Positions 28,352 to 36,146 of a stretch of DNA of 64,000 nt are shown piece by piece. The stretch lies in contig NZ_QSSH01000005.1 of NCBI RefSeq assembly GCF_003438495.1, positions 19,245-83,244 on the forward strand. Reading direction: 5' to 3'. How positions within the stretch are numbered: the stretch's first letter is position 1; each line of letters opens with the position of its first letter. Below the pieces are notes generated by a model that had not been told where the DNA came from, ran no database searches, and saw nothing but the letters and a program-made list of their open reading frames with translations. The position numbers and the translations under genes were made by a program. This stretch comes from Collinsella sp. TF05-9AC. GTDB taxonomy: Bacteria; Actinomycetota; Coriobacteriia; Coriobacteriales; Coriobacteriaceae.

Positions 28352-29268
28352 TGGGATTCTTCGATGCTCTCTCGCGCGGACTTGAGCGCAGCCGCGAGGC
28401 CCTCAACGAGGTCTTCTACTTTGGCGGCGAGGTCGACGAGGATTTTTGGGAGGACCTGGAGGACACCCTCGTCATGGGTGACATGGGCGCCGAGGTCGCT
28501 ATCAAGGTCTCCGATGACCTGCGCGATGCCGCGGCCAAGAAGAACCTCAAGACCGCTCCGCAGCTTCGCCGTGCCCTGGCCGAGCAGCTCGAGCAGCACT
28601 TTGTGCCCATCGAGCGCGATCCGTTTTCCGATACGCCGAGCTGCGTGCTGTTTGTGGGCATTAACGGTGCCGGCAAGACCACGACGGTCGGTAAGATCGC
28701 GAGCGTCATGGCCGCCCGCGGCAAGAACGTCGTGATCGGTTCGGCCGATACCTTCCGTGCTGCCGCTATCGAGCAGCTCGATGTGTGGGGCCAGCGCGCT
28801 GGCGTCCCCGTCATCAAGCGCGACCGCGGCTCCGACCCGGCAAGTGTTTGCTACGACGTGCTCGACGAGGCCGACAAGCGCGGCAGCGACCTGGTGCTTA
28901 TCGATACCGCCGGCCGTCTGCACACGAGCCCTGAGCTCATGCGCGAGCTTGCCAAGGTGGTTAACGTGACGCGTAAGCGCGCCGCCAATATGGCCGCCGG
29001 CCCCATGCCCGTCTCAGTCGTGCTCGTGATCGATGCCGCCACCGGCCAGAACGGTCTGAACCAGGCGCTCGAGTTTAACGAGGCGCTGGGCCTGGACGGT
29101 ATTATCATGACGAAGCTCGACGGCACGGCAAAGGGCGGCATCGCCATGGCCGTGGCCGAGAAGCTCAAGCTCCCGATCCTGCGCGTCGGCGTGGGCGAGC
29201 AGGTCGATGACCTGCAGGAGTTCAATGCCAAAGATTTCTGCCGCGCCCTGGTGGGCGAGTCCAATTAA
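28351..29268 (+). CDS. ftsY: Signal recognition particle receptor FtsY
   Basis: SRP receptor GTPase for co-translational membrane targeting. At 305 residues it is the short form with an N domain and a G domain and without a long acidic A domain. P-loop GINGAGKTT starts at 103; other motifs are DTFRAAAIEQL, DTAGRLHT, TKLDGTAKGG and GVGEQVDDLQEF. It is coupled to smc and followed after ten bases by ffh, its binding partner. Confidence 0.96.
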   Translation: MGFFDALSRGLERSREALNEVFYFGGEVDEDFWEDLEDTLVMGDMGAEVAIKVSDDLRDAAAKKNLKTAPQLRRALAEQLEQHFVPIERDPFSDTPSCVLFVGINGAGKTTTVGKIASVMAARGKNVVIGSADTFRAAAIEQLDVWGQRAGVPVIKRDRGSDPASVCYDVLDEADKRGSDLVLIDTAGRLHTSPELMRELAKVVNVTRKRAANMAAGPMPVSVVLVIDAATGQNGLNQALEFNEALGLDGIIMTKLDGTAKGGIAMAVAEKLKLPILRVGVGEQVDDLQEFNAKDFCRALVGESN

Positions 29269-29278
29269 GGAGTGACTA

Positions 29279-30754
29279 GTGTTTGATTCCCTGAGCGATC
29301 GCCTCAACGACACATTTGACCGCCTGCGCGGCAAGGGCAAGCTGACCGAGGCCGATATTACTTCGGCCATGCGCGATATTCGCATGGCGCTGCTCGAGGC
29401 CGACGTTAACTTTAAGGTCGTCAAGGAGTTCGTCGCCAAGACCAAGGAGCGCTGCATGACCGCCGAGGTCATGGAGTCGCTGTCGCCGGCGCAAAACGTC
29501 GTCAAGATCGTGCTCGACGAGCTCACCGAGATGCTTGGCTCAACCGAGAGCAAGCTCGTCTTTAGCAATCGCATTCCCAATGTCATCATGCTCGTGGGCC
29601 TGCAGGGCTCCGGTAAGACCACGGCGGCCGTAAAGCTGGCCTACCTGCTCAAGAAGCAGGGCCGCTCACCGCTGCTCGCCGCGTGCGACGTCTACCGTCC
29701 CGCCGCTGCCGACCAGCTGGCCACGCTTGGCGGAGAGATTGGCGTGCCGGTCTTCCGTGGCGATGGCGAGCACCCGGTTGACATCGCCAAGGGCGCCATT
29801 CAGGAGGCCGTTGACCACCTGCGTGACGTGGTCATCGTCGATACCGCCGGTCGTTTGCAGATCGACGAGCAGATGATGCAGGAGGCCGTGGACATCAAGA
29901 AGGCCGTCAAGCCCGATCAGGTGCTGATGGTCGTCGATGCCATGACCGGCCAGGACATCGTCAACGTCGTCTCGACCTTCGCCGAGCGCACCGACTTTGA
30001 CGGCGTGATCATCTCCAAGCTCGACGGCGACGCCCGTGGCGGCGGCGCGCTTTCCGTGCGCCAGGTGACCGGCAAGCCCATCAAGTTTGTTAGCATGGGC
30101 GAGAAACCCGATTCGCTGGAGCCGTTCTATCCCGACCGCATGGCCAAGCGCATCTTGGGCATGGGCGATGTTGTCGGCATCATCGAGAAGGCCCAGGAGG
30201 CAGCCGACGCCGAGCAGCTCGAGGCTGCCGAGCGCATGCTGCGCGAGGGCTTTACCATGAACGACATGCTCGACCAGATGAAGGCCGTCAAGAAGATGGG
30301 CGGCATGAAGGGCATTCTGGGCATGCTCCCCGGTGGCCAGCGTGCGCTTAACCAGATGGGTGGCAACCTGGACGAAGGTATCTTCGATAAGAACGAGGCC
30401 ATCATCATGTCGATGACCAAGGAGGAGCGCCTTCGCCCCTCCATCATCAACGGCCAGCGCCGTGCCCGCATCGCCAAGGGCGCCGGCGTGACCCCCACCG
30501 AGGTCAATAGCCTTATGAAGCAGTGGGGCGAGATGAACAAGATGATGGGCCGCATGCGCACGATGGCCAATCAGGCACAGGCCGGCGGCAAGAAGGGCAA
30601 GAAGGGTAAGAAGGGCAAAAAGATGCGCATGCCCAATATTCCCGGTCTGGATGCCATGGGGCTGGGCGGCATGGGCGGCCTGGGAACGGGCGGCCCCAAG
30701 TCCGATATGGACCTGCTGCGCCAGATGGAAGCGCAGATGCGCAACAAGAAGTAA
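29279..30754 (+). CDS. ffh: Signal recognition particle protein Ffh
   Basis: Binds signal peptides and SRP RNA. The 491-residue protein has the N domain, G domain with GLQGSGKTT from 107, DTAGRLQID and SKLDGDARGG, and a methionine-rich M domain from about 300 with the RNA-binding SxxxRxxRIAKGAG segment. It ends in a Lys/Gly run and a Met-rich tail. The start is GTG with AAGGAG at 29267-29272. No SRP RNA gene was recognised in the window. Confidence 0.96.
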   Translation: MFDSLSDRLNDTFDRLRGKGKLTEADITSAMRDIRMALLEADVNFKVVKEFVAKTKERCMTAEVMESLSPAQNVVKIVLDELTEMLGSTESKLVFSNRIPNVIMLVGLQGSGKTTAAVKLAYLLKKQGRSPLLAACDVYRPAAADQLATLGGEIGVPVFRGDGEHPVDIAKGAIQEAVDHLRDVVIVDTAGRLQIDEQMMQEAVDIKKAVKPDQVLMVVDAMTGQDIVNVVSTFAERTDFDGVIISKLDGDARGGGALSVRQVTGKPIKFVSMGEKPDSLEPFYPDRMAKRILGMGDVVGIIEKAQEAADAEQLEAAERMLREGFTMNDMLDQMKAVKKMGGMKGILGMLPGGQRALNQMGGNLDEGIFDKNEAIIMSMTKEERLRPSIINGQRRARIAKGAGVTPTEVNSLMKQWGEMNKMMGRMRTMANQAQAGGKKGKKGKKGKKMRMPNIPGLDAMGLGGMGGLGTGGPKSDMDLLRQMEAQMRNKK

Positions 30755-30774
30755 CGACTAGTTGAGTCGTGTAT

Positions 30775-30819
30775 GGCGAAGGCCGCCTGGATGGTATTCC
30801 AGGCGGCCTTCGCCGTTTG
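30775..30819 (+). terminator. Hairpin terminator after ffh
   Basis: A perfect 17-bp stem (30775-30791 with 30798-30814) with a six-base loop lies 20 bases after ffh and before the converging DUF134/NifX gene. The T tract after it is weak. Confidence 0.75.
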
Positions 30820-30870
30820 TTCGCTGGTTGTCGCACGCGTGGAAGCGCGTTCTCGACGAGGTGCTTGCCG

Positions 30871-31635
30871 CTAGTGGCAGCCGCAGCCTTCGTGCCCGTC
30901 ATGGTCGTGGTGACCTTGGCAGCCGCAGGACTCGCCATGCTCGTGGATGTGCTCGTGATCATGTCCATGGCAGTCGCAGGTGGCCTCGCCGTTCTGTGCG
31001 AGCGTGCCGGCAATGAGGGCCTCGACGCAGGCATCGCAGCTGCCCTGGGCGCCCGCATAGACCGTGATGCCGGCTTGGGCAAGCGCGTTGATAGCGCCGC
31101 CGCCGATACCGCCGCAAATGAGCGTGTCAACGCCACCGTTGGCAAGCAGGCCCGCCAAGGCGCCGTGGCCGGTGCCGCCGGTGCCTACGACCTGCTCGTT
31201 GAGCACCTTGCCATCCTGGATGTCGTAGATCTTGAACTGCTCGCTGCGGCCAAAGTGCATAAAGATGTTGCCGTTGTCGTACGTCGTTGCCACCCTCATG
31301 GTGCCGACCTCCTTTGCTGGCCATGCGGCCGTCGTCGTGGTGATGGGGGAGTATGCGATATTGCCGCCCTCGATACTGAGCGCCCGCCCGTTGACCAGCG
31401 CGTTTGCCACCTTGCGATGCGCGCGGCTGCAGATTGACGCCACCGTGGCGCGGGCAATGCCCATGCACTGGGCGACTTTCTCCTGATTGAGGCCTTCCAG
31501 GTCGCATAGGCGCAGGACCTCGAGTTCGTCGACCGTCATGTCGATGGCATCTCCGCTGGCAAGGCCGTCGGGGGTAAAACCGCGATATTCGGGGATGATC
31601 CCAACGCGGCGTAATTTTTCTCGTCTCCCTGCCAT
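30871..31635 (-). CDS. DUF134 regulator fused to NifX-type metal-cluster-binding protein
   Basis: One 254-residue frame joins two families usually encoded separately. Residues 1-105 are DUF134, a sigma-like helix-turn-helix (MTVDELEVLRLCDLEGLNQ; ARATVASICSRAHRKVANAL). Residues 113-215 are a NifX/NifB-type dinitrogenase cofactor-binding domain (MRVATTYDNGNIFMHFGRSE; GGTGHGALAGLL). The last 35 residues are a His/Cys-rich tail suited to metal binding. At residue 113 an internal ATG (31299) has AAAGGAGG (31308-31315) eight bases before it, so the second half may also be made alone. No nitrogenase genes are present, so the role is probably metal or Fe-S cluster handling. Start at 31635 has AGGAG upstream. 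Confidence 0.88.
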   Translation of the reverse strand: MAGRREKLRRVGIIPEYRGFTPDGLASGDAIDMTVDELEVLRLCDLEGLNQEKVAQCMGIARATVASICSRAHRKVANALVNGRALSIEGGNIAYSPITTTTAAWPAKEVGTMRVATTYDNGNIFMHFGRSEQFKIYDIQDGKVLNEQVVGTGGTGHGALAGLLANGGVDTLICGGIGGGAINALAQAGITVYAGAQGSCDACVEALIAGTLAQNGEATCDCHGHDHEHIHEHGESCGCQGHHDHDGHEGCGCH

Positions 31636-31649
31636 TCACTCTCCTAATC

Positions 31650-31661
31650 TGACATATGTCA
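31650..31661. promoter_or_regulatory. TGACATATGTCA palindrome, site 1
   Basis: A perfect 12-bp palindrome 15 bases before the DUF134/NifX start. It covers the predicted transcription start of that gene, so a protein bound here would block it. Probably an operator for the DUF134 half (inference). Confidence 0.7.
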
Positions 31662-31666
31662 ACAAT

Positions 31667-31694
31667 AGAATATCGAACGTGCGGATATGCGCAA
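31667..31694 (-). promoter_or_regulatory. Promoter of the DUF134/NifX gene
   Basis: On the minus strand TTGCGC (31694-31689) and TATTCT (31672-31667) are separated by 16 bases. The promoter lies exactly between the two TGRCATATGTCA sites. Confidence 0.6.
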
Positions 31695-31702
31695 GGAATT
31701 TC

Positions 31703-31714
31703 TGGCATATGTCA
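31703..31714. promoter_or_regulatory. TGGCATATGTCA palindrome, site 2
   Basis: Second copy with one mismatch, 53 bases (about five helical turns) from site 1, just upstream of the -35 box of the DUF134/NifX promoter. It is also 88 bases before thyA on the other strand, so binding here could affect both directions. Confidence 0.65.
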
Positions 31715-31801
31715 GAAAATGAGGGCTTATGTTTGGGCTGTGGGGTCGCGTGCGCCTGGGCTACAATGAATTTCGCTTATAGGCGACTGACGGGAGGGTC
31801 A

Positions 31802-32650
31802 ATGAGCAAGGCTGATCAACAGTTTGTAACCATGTGCCGCGATATCTTGGACCATGGCACCACCACCGAGGGCCAAAAGGTCCGACCGGTGTGGGAGGAT
31901 GGCACCCCTGCCTATACCATTAAAAACTTTGGCGTTACGGCACGTTACGACCTGCGCGAGGAGTTCCCCGCGCTCACACTGCGTCGCACGGCGCTTAAAT
32001 CTGCCATGGACGAGATCTTGTGGATCTATCAAAAGAAGTCCAATAACGTCCATGACCTCAACAGCCATATTTGGGATGAGTGGGCCGACGAGACCGGTTC
32101 CATCGGCAAGGCCTACGGCTATCAGATTGGCCAGAAGAGCCATTACGCCGAGGGCGACTTTGACCAGATGGACCGTGTGCTGTACGACCTTAAGCATACG
32201 CCGTACAGCCGCCGCATCATGACCAACACGTACGTGTTTAGCGACCTGTCCGAGATGCACCTGTATCCGTGCGCCTACAGCGTGACCTATAACGTCACGC
32301 AGCGCCCGCAGGACGACAAGCCCACGCTCAACATGATTCTCAACCAGCGCAGCCAGGACATTTTGGCCGCGAACAACTGGAACGTGTGCCAGTACGCTAT
32401 TTTGTTGATGATGGTCGCGCAGTCGGTCGATATGATCGCTGGCGAGCTGCTGCATGTGATTGCCGATGCCCACATTTACGACCGGCATGTCGATATCGTC
32501 CGCGAGCTTATCGAGCGTCCGCAGTTTGCGGCGCCTAAGGTAACGCTGAACCCCGACGTGCATGATTTCTATGCGTTTACGACCGACGACCTGATTGTGG
32601 AGGGCTACGAGCACGGTCCGCAGGTCAAGAACATTCCCATTGCGGTGTAG
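31802..32650 (+). CDS. thyA: Thymidylate synthase ThyA
   Basis: Converts dUMP to dTMP with methylenetetrahydrofolate. The 282-residue protein has the folate-binding N-terminus, DEILWIYQKKSNNVHDLNS, catalytic Cys157 in LYPCAYSV and the dUMP-binding NQRSQDILAANNWN stretch. The Cys context differs from E. coli LPPCH but matches the form seen in several Gram-positives. GGGAGG precedes ATG 31802; a TACAAT box at 31762-31767 may be its -10. folA follows after nine bases, the usual thyA-folA pair. Confidence 0.95.
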   Translation: MSKADQQFVTMCRDILDHGTTTEGQKVRPVWEDGTPAYTIKNFGVTARYDLREEFPALTLRRTALKSAMDEILWIYQKKSNNVHDLNSHIWDEWADETGSIGKAYGYQIGQKSHYAEGDFDQMDRVLYDLKHTPYSRRIMTNTYVFSDLSEMHLYPCAYSVTYNVTQRPQDDKPTLNMILNQRSQDILAANNWNVCQYAILLMMVAQSVDMIAGELLHVIADAHIYDRHVDIVRELIERPQFAAPKVTLNPDVHDFYAFTTDDLIVEGYEHGPQVKNIPIAV

Positions 32651-32659
32651 GTGGTGCTC

Positions 32660-33178
32660 ATGACGTGTAAGCTATCTGCTATCGTTGCCGTGTGTGACGA
32701 TTGGGGCATTGGGTGCGAGGGCGACATGGTGGTGTCCAATCGCGCCGACATGCGCCATTTTGTGGCCTGCACCAAGGGCTGCCCGGTCATCATGGGGCGC
32801 AAGACGCTGCTGAGTTTTCCCGGTGGGCGTCCACTCAAGAACCGTCGCAATATCGTGCTTACCCGCGACGAGGATTTTGCTGTCGAGGGCGTCGACGTGG
32901 TGCATAGCATCGACGAGGCTCTCGCCGCGGTTGCCGATGAGCCCGTTGCGTGGGTGATCGGCGGCGGCGATGTCTATCGGCAGTTTTTGCCGTATTGCGC
33001 CGAGGCCGAGGTCACGCACAACCATTGCACTCATGCCGTGGACACGTACTTTCCCGATTTGGACGCCGATCCCGCGTGGGAGATTGCGTGGCGTGGCGGT
33101 GTTGCCACGATTGCCTCGGGCGAGGGCGACGAGGGTGTCGATTATGAGTTCGTGACATATCGTCGCGTTGAGGCGTAA
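32660..33178 (+). CDS. folA: Dihydrofolate reductase
   Basis: Regenerates tetrahydrofolate from the dihydrofolate that ThyA produces. The 172-residue protein has AVCDDWGIGCEGDMV, the NADPH motif VIMGRKTLLSFPGGRPLKNR, and VIGGGDVYRQFLPYC. ATG 32660 is chosen because AGGTGG lies at 32649-32654; GTG codons at 32651 and 32654 are in frame but overlap that site. Most DHFRs have Asp or Glu in the substrate helix; here NRADMRHFV carries it. Confidence 0.93.
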   Translation: MTCKLSAIVAVCDDWGIGCEGDMVVSNRADMRHFVACTKGCPVIMGRKTLLSFPGGRPLKNRRNIVLTRDEDFAVEGVDVVHSIDEALAAVADEPVAWVIGGGDVYRQFLPYCAEAEVTHNHCTHAVDTYFPDLDADPAWEIAWRGGVATIASGEGDEGVDYEFVTYRRVEA

Positions 33179-33220
33179 ATCGCCTAGCGTGAACGGTATT
33201 ATCGGGTTGATTGAATGCAT

Positions 33221-33249
33221 GGGGCGGCGCTTCGCGTCGCCTCGTTTGG
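33221..33249 (+). terminator. Terminator-like hairpin after folA
   Basis: A nine-pair GC-rich stem (33221-33229 with 33235-33243) around a CTTCG loop, followed by GTTTGGT. It separates thyA-folA from the methyltransferase gene. A TGGTATAGA box overlaps its end and could be the next gene's extended -10. Confidence 0.5.
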
Positions 33250-33287
33250 TATAGATGTGCTGTTAAGAAGGGTGCGGGCTGGCTGCT

Positions 33288-34202
33288 ATGACTGATGCCG
33301 TTGAGGTTCTGCGAATCGATTCGCTTACGGATGAGCGGCTCGACGCCTACGTGCGACTGACCGAGCGCGAGCTTCGCTGCGTGCTGGAGCCCCAAAAGGG
33401 TATCTTTATCGCTGAGAGTGCCAAGGTTATCGAGCGCGCGGTGCGTGCCGGATACCAGCCGGTGAGCTTTCTTTTGGGCGAACGCTGGCTCGATCAGATG
33501 ATGCCGCTGTTTGAGCGCCTGGTTGTGCGCGAGGGCGCAGGTCCGGTTCCTGTGTTCGTTGCCTCCATGGAGCTCATGGAGCAATTGACGGGCTTTAACG
33601 TGACGCGCGGTGCGCTCGCGGCGTTTCGTCGCCCGCGGCAGATTCCGGTTGATGAGTTTCTCGACGGCGTCGTCGAGGCGGCGGGGGAGCGTCCGGTGCG
33701 TGTGTGCGTGCTCGAGGGCATTGTCGACCATACCAATGTGGGCGCGATTTTCCGTTCGGCGGCCGCATTGAACGTTGACGGTATTTTGGTCAGCCCTACG
33801 TGCTGCGACCCGCTGTACCGTCGCTCGGCCCGCGTGAGCATGGGCACGGTGTTTCAGGTGCCGTGGACGCGCATTGGCAGCGAGGCTCGCGTGTGGCCGC
33901 ACGATGGCCTGGCGGCACTGCACGAAGCCGGTTTTTCTTGTGCTGCCATGGCATTGACGGACGATTCCGTATCGCTGGACGATCCCGTGCTGCAGGAGAT
34001 TGACCGCCTGGCAATCTTTATGGGTACCGAGGGTGCCGGCCTGGGTGCCAAGACTATCGCGGGCTGCGACCGGGCCGTGCGCATTCCGATGGCGCACGGG
34101 GTCGATTCGCTTAACGTGGCAGCGGCGAGTGCCGTCGCCTTTTGGCAGCTGTGCCCGCACGTGAGTAATGAGTACCACTACCAGCCGGGGCTGTATCACT
34201 AG
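33288..34202 (+). CDS. SpoU/TrmH-family RNA 2'-O-methyltransferase
   Basis: Methylates a ribose in rRNA or tRNA using SAM; the target base cannot be told from sequence. The 304-residue protein has an N-terminal substrate-binding part (about 1-110) and the SpoU knot domain: VDHTNVGAIFRSAAAL (motif 1), FMGTEGAGLG (motif 2) and IPMAHGVDSLNVAAASAVAF (motif 3). It stands alone between folA and the MATE gene. Confidence 0.88.
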   Translation: MTDAVEVLRIDSLTDERLDAYVRLTERELRCVLEPQKGIFIAESAKVIERAVRAGYQPVSFLLGERWLDQMMPLFERLVVREGAGPVPVFVASMELMEQLTGFNVTRGALAAFRRPRQIPVDEFLDGVVEAAGERPVRVCVLEGIVDHTNVGAIFRSAAALNVDGILVSPTCCDPLYRRSARVSMGTVFQVPWTRIGSEARVWPHDGLAALHEAGFSCAAMALTDDSVSLDDPVLQEIDRLAIFMGTEGAGLGAKTIAGCDRAVRIPMAHGVDSLNVAAASAVAFWQLCPHVSNEYHYQPGLYH

Positions 34203-34327
34203 GCAGATAGTTCGCACCGGGCTCTGATTCGGGGTGTTTCGGTCGACGCCGGTCGGTGCTAAGCTGGTATTGGCGTTGGTCTTAATTTGCTGTTTTGTCG
34301 GTTGACGTGCGCTTTTGGGGAGGGCGT

Positions 34328-35677
34328 GTGGCTAAGAAATCTACGGCTATCGATGTAACGCAGGGTGTTATTTGGCAGCAGTTGCTTTCGCTGTGCGTTC
34401 CCATCTTTTTTAGTTCGTTTTTTCAGCAGGCTTACACGCTCATCGGTACCTATATCGTCGGCCAGTTTGGTGGCAAGCTCGCACTGGGTGGCATTCAAGC
34501 CACGATGGTGCTCACCGAGCTCTGCATTGGCTTTTGCGTTGGCGTCGGCGCCGGCTGCGCGGTCATTACCGGTCAGTATTTTGGCCAGCACGATGATGAC
34601 CGCCTGAGCCGTTCGGTCCATACGGCCATGACGCTCGCGCTGGTGGGCGGTATCGTTTTCTCGATTCTTGGCATAGTGTTCGTTGAGCCCATGCTGGTGC
34701 TTATGAACACGCCGCATGAACTATTGGCCGAGGGCGTGGCCTATGCTCGTTGCTATTTTGCCGCCATGGTTGCGGCGCTGCTGCTCAATATGGGGACGGC
34801 ACTGCTGCGCGCCGTGGGCGACACGCGCGGGCCTGCTGTGATCATCGCTTCCGGCTGCCTTGTTAATGCGGTGCTGGATGTTATCTTCGTTGCCGTGCTT
34901 CATATGGAGGCTCTTGGCTGCGGCATCGCGGTGGCGCTGACCATTTGCTCCAACGCCACGATGATCGTGATTCGTATGATGCACGCACCGGGTGCGTGGC
35001 GGCTTTCACTGTCCAAACTCGGCATTGATCCGGGCATTTGTAAGAGCATGATCTCATGCGGTCTGCCGCTTGGCTTTCAGTCTGCTGCGTATTCGATTTC
35101 CAACGTTTTGATTCAGGTGTCGGTCAACTCGTTTGGTGCCGATGTCACCACGGCGTGGGGTCTTTCGGGCCGCCTGGATGGCATTGTCTGGATGGTTACC
35201 GAGGCGCTTGGTGTGTCGATCACCACGTTCTCGGCACAGAACTTTGGCGCGCGCAACTACGAGCGCATGCGCAAGGGTTACCATACGTCGCTCGTGCTGT
35301 CCTTTATGCTCATTGGCGGCCTGTCTGCCGTGCTGCTGGTATTCTCGGGTCCGTTGTCGCGTCTGTTTGTCGACGATGCTTCGATTTCGGCGTATACCAC
35401 GACGATTCTTCATTTCATTGCGCCGTTCTACGCGATTTTCTCGATTATCGAGAACGCGTCGGGCTCCATTCGTGGTGCCGGCGTGAGCTTGCAGCCCATG
35501 CTGCTCACGATTTTTGGCACCGTCGTGCTCAGGGTGATCTGGGTGTTTGCGATTATGCCGTTCGATCCGTCGCTTGAGCACCTGCTGCTTGTCTACCCCG
35601 TAACCTGGGTAATCACCGCAACCATGTTCATCGTCTACCATCACAGCGGAAACTGGCTCGGCCGCGCCACCGCCTAG
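34328..35677 (+). CDS. MATE family efflux transporter
   Basis: A 449-residue inner-membrane protein with about 12 hydrophobic segments in two similar halves, the MATE fold. Family features include the first helix VIWQQLLSLCVPIFFSSFFQ, YIVGQFGGKLALGGI, and the repeat-like second half starting PGICKSMISCGLPLGFQSA. Substrate is probably cationic drugs or metabolites in exchange for Na+ or H+, but this cannot be read here. GTG 34328 is chosen for the GGGAGGG just upstream; a TTG at 34295 is less likely. Confidence 0.9.
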   Translation: MAKKSTAIDVTQGVIWQQLLSLCVPIFFSSFFQQAYTLIGTYIVGQFGGKLALGGIQATMVLTELCIGFCVGVGAGCAVITGQYFGQHDDDRLSRSVHTAMTLALVGGIVFSILGIVFVEPMLVLMNTPHELLAEGVAYARCYFAAMVAALLLNMGTALLRAVGDTRGPAVIIASGCLVNAVLDVIFVAVLHMEALGCGIAVALTICSNATMIVIRMMHAPGAWRLSLSKLGIDPGICKSMISCGLPLGFQSAAYSISNVLIQVSVNSFGADVTTAWGLSGRLDGIVWMVTEALGVSITTFSAQNFGARNYERMRKGYHTSLVLSFMLIGGLSAVLLVFSGPLSRLFVDDASISAYTTTILHFIAPFYAIFSIIENASGSIRGAGVSLQPMLLTIFGTVVLRVIWVFAIMPFDPSLEHLLLVYPVTWVITATMFIVYHHSGNWLGRATA

Positions 35678-35700
35678 CTCATCCGTCAGATACCCCTGAT

Positions 35701-35769
35701 AAGTTGCGGTGAAATAGTTCCTGAAAAGCCCTTGCGGACCGTCAAACAAGTACTATTCCACCGCAACTT
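35701..35769. repeat. Inverted repeat between MATE gene and cobA remnant
   Basis: 18-bp arms (35701-35718 and 35752-35769) match except for one base. They enclose 33 bases containing TTGCGGACCGTC. The arm sequence is different from the GGGGACGTTCTT family, so this looks like a second type of intergenic repeat. Confidence 0.7.
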
Positions 35770-35806
35770 CCTTATGAGCTGTAGGTGTTGGCGGAAAACG
35801 AATCAA

Positions 35807-36054
35807 TTAGTATTCGATGCCTTGGCGGGCTAGGAGGCCTTCGTCGAAGTAGTGTTTGATGGGACGTATTTCGGTGACTAAGTCCGCGAGGTCGGCCAAC
35901 GGCAGCAGCCCGCGGCCGGTGAGCACGAGTTCCGTGGTGGCGGGCTTTATCGCGATCAGCGCTTCGACATCCTCGCGCGTCACGAAGCAGCCGTCGTCTT
36001 GCCCTTGCCGTCGCCTGTATAGATTTGAACCTTGCCGACTTACAGTGATGCCAT
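35807..36054 (-). pseudogene. cobA: Remnant of cob(I)yrinic acid a,c-diamide adenosyltransferase
   Basis: Two ends of a CobA/CobO/BtuR gene remain, about 82 codons instead of roughly 170-190. The 5' part still has an AAAGGA site, ATG 36054, an in-frame TAA at codon 5, then VGKVQIYTGDGKGKTTAA with the P-loop. It then jumps, one frame off, to the C-terminal part EDVEALIAIKPATTELVLTG...ADLVTEIRPIKHYFDEGLLA, ending ARQGIEY and a stop. The junction at 35987-35998 is a GACGACGGCTGC stretch that fits both ends, suggesting an internal deletion between short repeats. The enzyme adenosylates corrinoids for B12 use. It cannot be functional here. Confidence 0.85.
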
Positions 36055-36146
36055 CTCTGTCCTTTCGTGCCCGGCGTCGGTTTATCGTCGCTCGGGTTGG
36101 GTATTCTAGAAACCATTATCAACCCCAGTAGATGGAGTTCAAGCAG

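Noticed and set aside
30871..31635. NifX-like gene as evidence of nitrogen fixation
   Set aside because: No nifHDK or nifB-type genes are present; this family is common in non-fixers.
35856..36131. 91-codon plus-strand frame before ftsH
   Set aside because: It is antisense to the cobA remnant, whose minus-strand reading gives clear family motifs.
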